64,000 nucleotides of DNA. Source: Carya illinoinensis (taxonomy: Eukaryota; Streptophyta; Magnoliopsida; Fagales; Juglandaceae). A program made the translations under genes and the position numbers. The notes under the pieces were generated by a model. The model saw only the letters and a list, made by a program, of their open reading frames with translations, did not search any database and was not told the origin of the DNA. The stretch's first letter is position 1. Each line of letters starts with the position of its first letter. Where the stretch lies: positions 35,886,864-35,950,863 of the forward strand of contig NC_056762.1 in NCBI RefSeq assembly GCF_018687715.1, in the 5' to 3' direction. Positions 61,800-64,000 of the stretch are shown one piece after another.

Positions 61800-62985
61800 G
61801 TTGTACTTTTTTAATCACTTTGATCAGTTGAAATGTACTAAATGTGTCATATGTAAGGAGAACATCCTGACACTTTTGAATGTATTTGAAATTTGCTTAG
61901 TTTATTTTTAGATCAGTCTTGAAAGTATTGTGTTCAGTTTTGAAGATTTTTTGCAATCTTCCCATATAAATTTGATGTATTAAAATGGTCATTCGGTCCA
62001 TTTTGCTAGAGTGGTTGTAAATTATCACAGGAGGGCAACTACATTATTGTAGTGAGGAATTTCTGAACGTATTAACTTTTGCATGGTTAAGTACTTGTGA
62101 GTTGTAACTGCAAGAACAATTTGCATGTCTGATTTACAAGAGTTGTTTATTCTCATAGTTTTTGTACTAAACATTTTTATCCACATATTTTCATTAGAAT
62201 ATCTAGTTCTGGTAGCAATTACAAGTAGTGTATATGCTGAAATATAAAAGAGCTAGCACTATAAAAGAAGGGCATAGGATGGGAAGAGACATAACATACA
62301 TAGGCATCCATATGTTTAAGGGACTTGAAAGTTCCATTTGCACCTTCCAACTGCATTTGCCTGATCATTTATAGGTGATCAAAGAGAACATTATAATATC
62401 AATAACCTCTCTTGCATTTTCATGAAACACGAATTATGAATAAGTTAAAATGACTAGCTTTGGGATGTATATAGCTATACGGAACTCCAAGGCTTTGGAC
62501 AAGTATGAGTCACTTTCAACATCACCTTCTCCATAAATAATTACAATTTTATAAGAAAAATAATTGTATAACCTCATCCTTCAACTTCTCCATCACATTT
62601 CTCCATAATCTATTTAATTCCCATAAATATTACAATTTTCCGTAACCTGTTTTATTTTCATAAATATTACAATTTTTCAAAAAAAAAAATTGTATAACCT
62701 CATCCGAATAATTCTCCATCAACTTCTCCATAACCTGTTTAATTTCCATAAATATTACAATTTTCATAACTTGTTTAATTTGCATAAATATTACAATTTT
62801 TCATTCAAAAAAATTGTCTAACCTCCTCGTTCTATCCACATATATAATTACATGATTGACACAAATATTTCCTCTAAGATGCAACCAAATTACAATGATG
62901 TTCATGAAAATCACTTCTAACATTTTTTCCTATATCATCAAATATATATATATATATATATAAACCAATGTGGCTCAACCATTAA
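61800..62985. other. 3' flank of the GRF gene and spacer
   Basis: AT-rich. The first few hundred bases are probably 3' UTR. At about 62540-62820 the phrase CATAAATATTACAATTTT recurs several times as an irregular tandem repeat. A short (AT)n lies at 62943-62961. No gene is seen. Confidence 0.4.
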
Positions 62986-62990
62986 CCACA

Positions 62991-64000
62991 TTATTGCCAC
63001 TCTTGTGACCCATTTCCACCCAGGGAGCTTTGGTTGTGCGCCATCCAATCAAAAAAATATCTGATAGGACAAAAATTGAAAATATTAATCTCATGTAAAT
63101 ATTACAATTAATATATGCAAAGTTTAGAAATCTTACACTTTCTTGACTACCAATCATAGGATGAGATTGCGTGGTTCCACTACTGTTAAAAGTTGAGTTG
63201 TCTAGAACTCACTATTTATAAATAACAAATTTGATCAATCACAATACAAATATTGACCAACCATTAAATTATTACAATTCTTTGATCTATTTCTGATACC
63301 TGCACTTGTCCAAGATTGGTGATATTTACTTTTGATGGCCCAAATAAATTCATGTGTGTGTCCATGGCTGCTGTATCTCCGTCATCAAATAAATTCATGC
63401 ACGTATCCATGGCTATTGTATCTCTTTCATCTCGCTAACAATTAAGTAAAAAGTGAAAATAGTCACTGGAAATAAGTGAAACTTTATCTATCTAACACAC
63501 ATGAACATAAAAATAAATTTTACTTCTCCCAAATGTTTATAAACACGCACCTGTTTGCGTTTTCCTCTAACTTGTGCTTTCTTTTGTTTGGCTTTAATCT
63601 TCTGCATGTCTGTCTCCATCCTATATGCTCTTTTAAGAGATAGAGGTCTTCCTTTCCCTTTGACAATAAGTGGACTCTTAACTTATTATGAACTACCAAC
63701 TGCAGTTGTATCCAGTGTTGTAAAACTAGGTTCCGAACCTTTTTTGGGCAAAGAGATGTTAAATAGGACATGATATAATTATAAAAATTGTAGAAATATA
63801 AGAGAAATATTGTAGTAAATACACAAAAAAATAGGTTCGTCGCCTTTGAACCTGTTTGGGTCATAGATAAGGGGCGTTGGTTCTGACAATATAATCCAGT
63901 CATCTCATGTATCATCTTCTTCGCATCTTCAAATTGCTCATTAGAATTCACTGCATAATCTATCATCTCATAACACATATTCAAAAGAATTGAATATCTA
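62991..64000 (-). CDS. FAR1-related (FRS) gene, C-terminal exons, cut by the window edge
   Basis: Exon A (edge to 63852) reads RYSILLNMCYEMIDYAVNSN, the conserved RYS...L block after the SWIM finger in FRS proteins, and ends CAAACAG|GTTC. Exon B (63681-63551) joins in phase to give VKSPLIVKGKGRPLSLKRAY and a basic helix (MQKIKAKQKKAQVRGKRKQ). Exon C (63434-63300, phase 0, 45 codons) holds a duplicated AMDT-MNLF segment and GPSKVNITNLGQVQ. Candidate final exons near 63191-63139 (GTTQSHPMIGSQES) and 63060-62991 (FFDWMAHNQSSLGGNGSQEW and TAA) resemble the family end but do not join in phase, so the 3' end is uncertain. The product would be a nuclear transposase-derived transcription factor. It is a relative of the 43-45 kb pseudogene. 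Confidence 0.65.

Overview
This is a nuclear window from a flowering plant, very probably a woody eudicot. The reasons are the AT-rich intergenic DNA, GT-AG introns, plant-only families (LEA_2, FAR1/FRS, GRF zinc-finger, NLR) and a dense set of plant transposons. The exact species cannot be read from the sequence; an order such as Fagales is only an impression.

Layout. 0.4-5.25 kb: a minus-strand multi-exon gene of unknown function, supported by a TATA box, a leader, splice-consistent exons and a stop. 6.2-31.9 kb: three minus-strand intronless LEA_2 genes of the At1g64065-like type. The space between the first and second is filled by a decayed Ty3/gypsy element (11.5-14.1 kb) and by a structurally complete 11.4-kb CACTA (En/Spm) transposon at 14286-25720. 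The CACTA has CACTACAAGA termini and a perfect ATA target duplication. It carries a TNP2/TNPD-like transposase, a TNPA-like Transposase_24 gene and, on the opposite strand, an intact 387-codon 'putative plant transposon protein' ORF. Both plus-strand genes carry lesions, so the copy looks defective.

33.6-45.6 kb is transposon and pseudogene territory. It holds a long inverted repeat, a non-autonomous hAT element (36656-38519, 8-bp TSD) containing an NLR leucine-rich-repeat fragment, an orphan LINE ORF1, a 20-bp LINE tail with its own target duplication, and a FAR1-related pseudogene with stops and a deletion that removes the first catalytic Asp of the MULE-type domain.

47.5-50.4 kb: a small minus-strand GRF zinc-finger gene of two coding exons. 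51-55.1 kb: a degenerate LINE ORF2. 55.1-59.2 kb: a Tourist-like MITE, a solo LTR and a second hAT element, each with target duplications. 59.4-61.9 kb: a plus-strand GRF-domain membrane-protein gene with a CT-rich leader. 63.0-64.0 kb: the 3' exons of a minus-strand FAR1-related gene that runs off the right edge.

The genes do not form a pathway. The LEA_2 genes are a dispersed tandem family, and the FAR1 and GRF genes belong to transposase-derived or small zinc-finger families.
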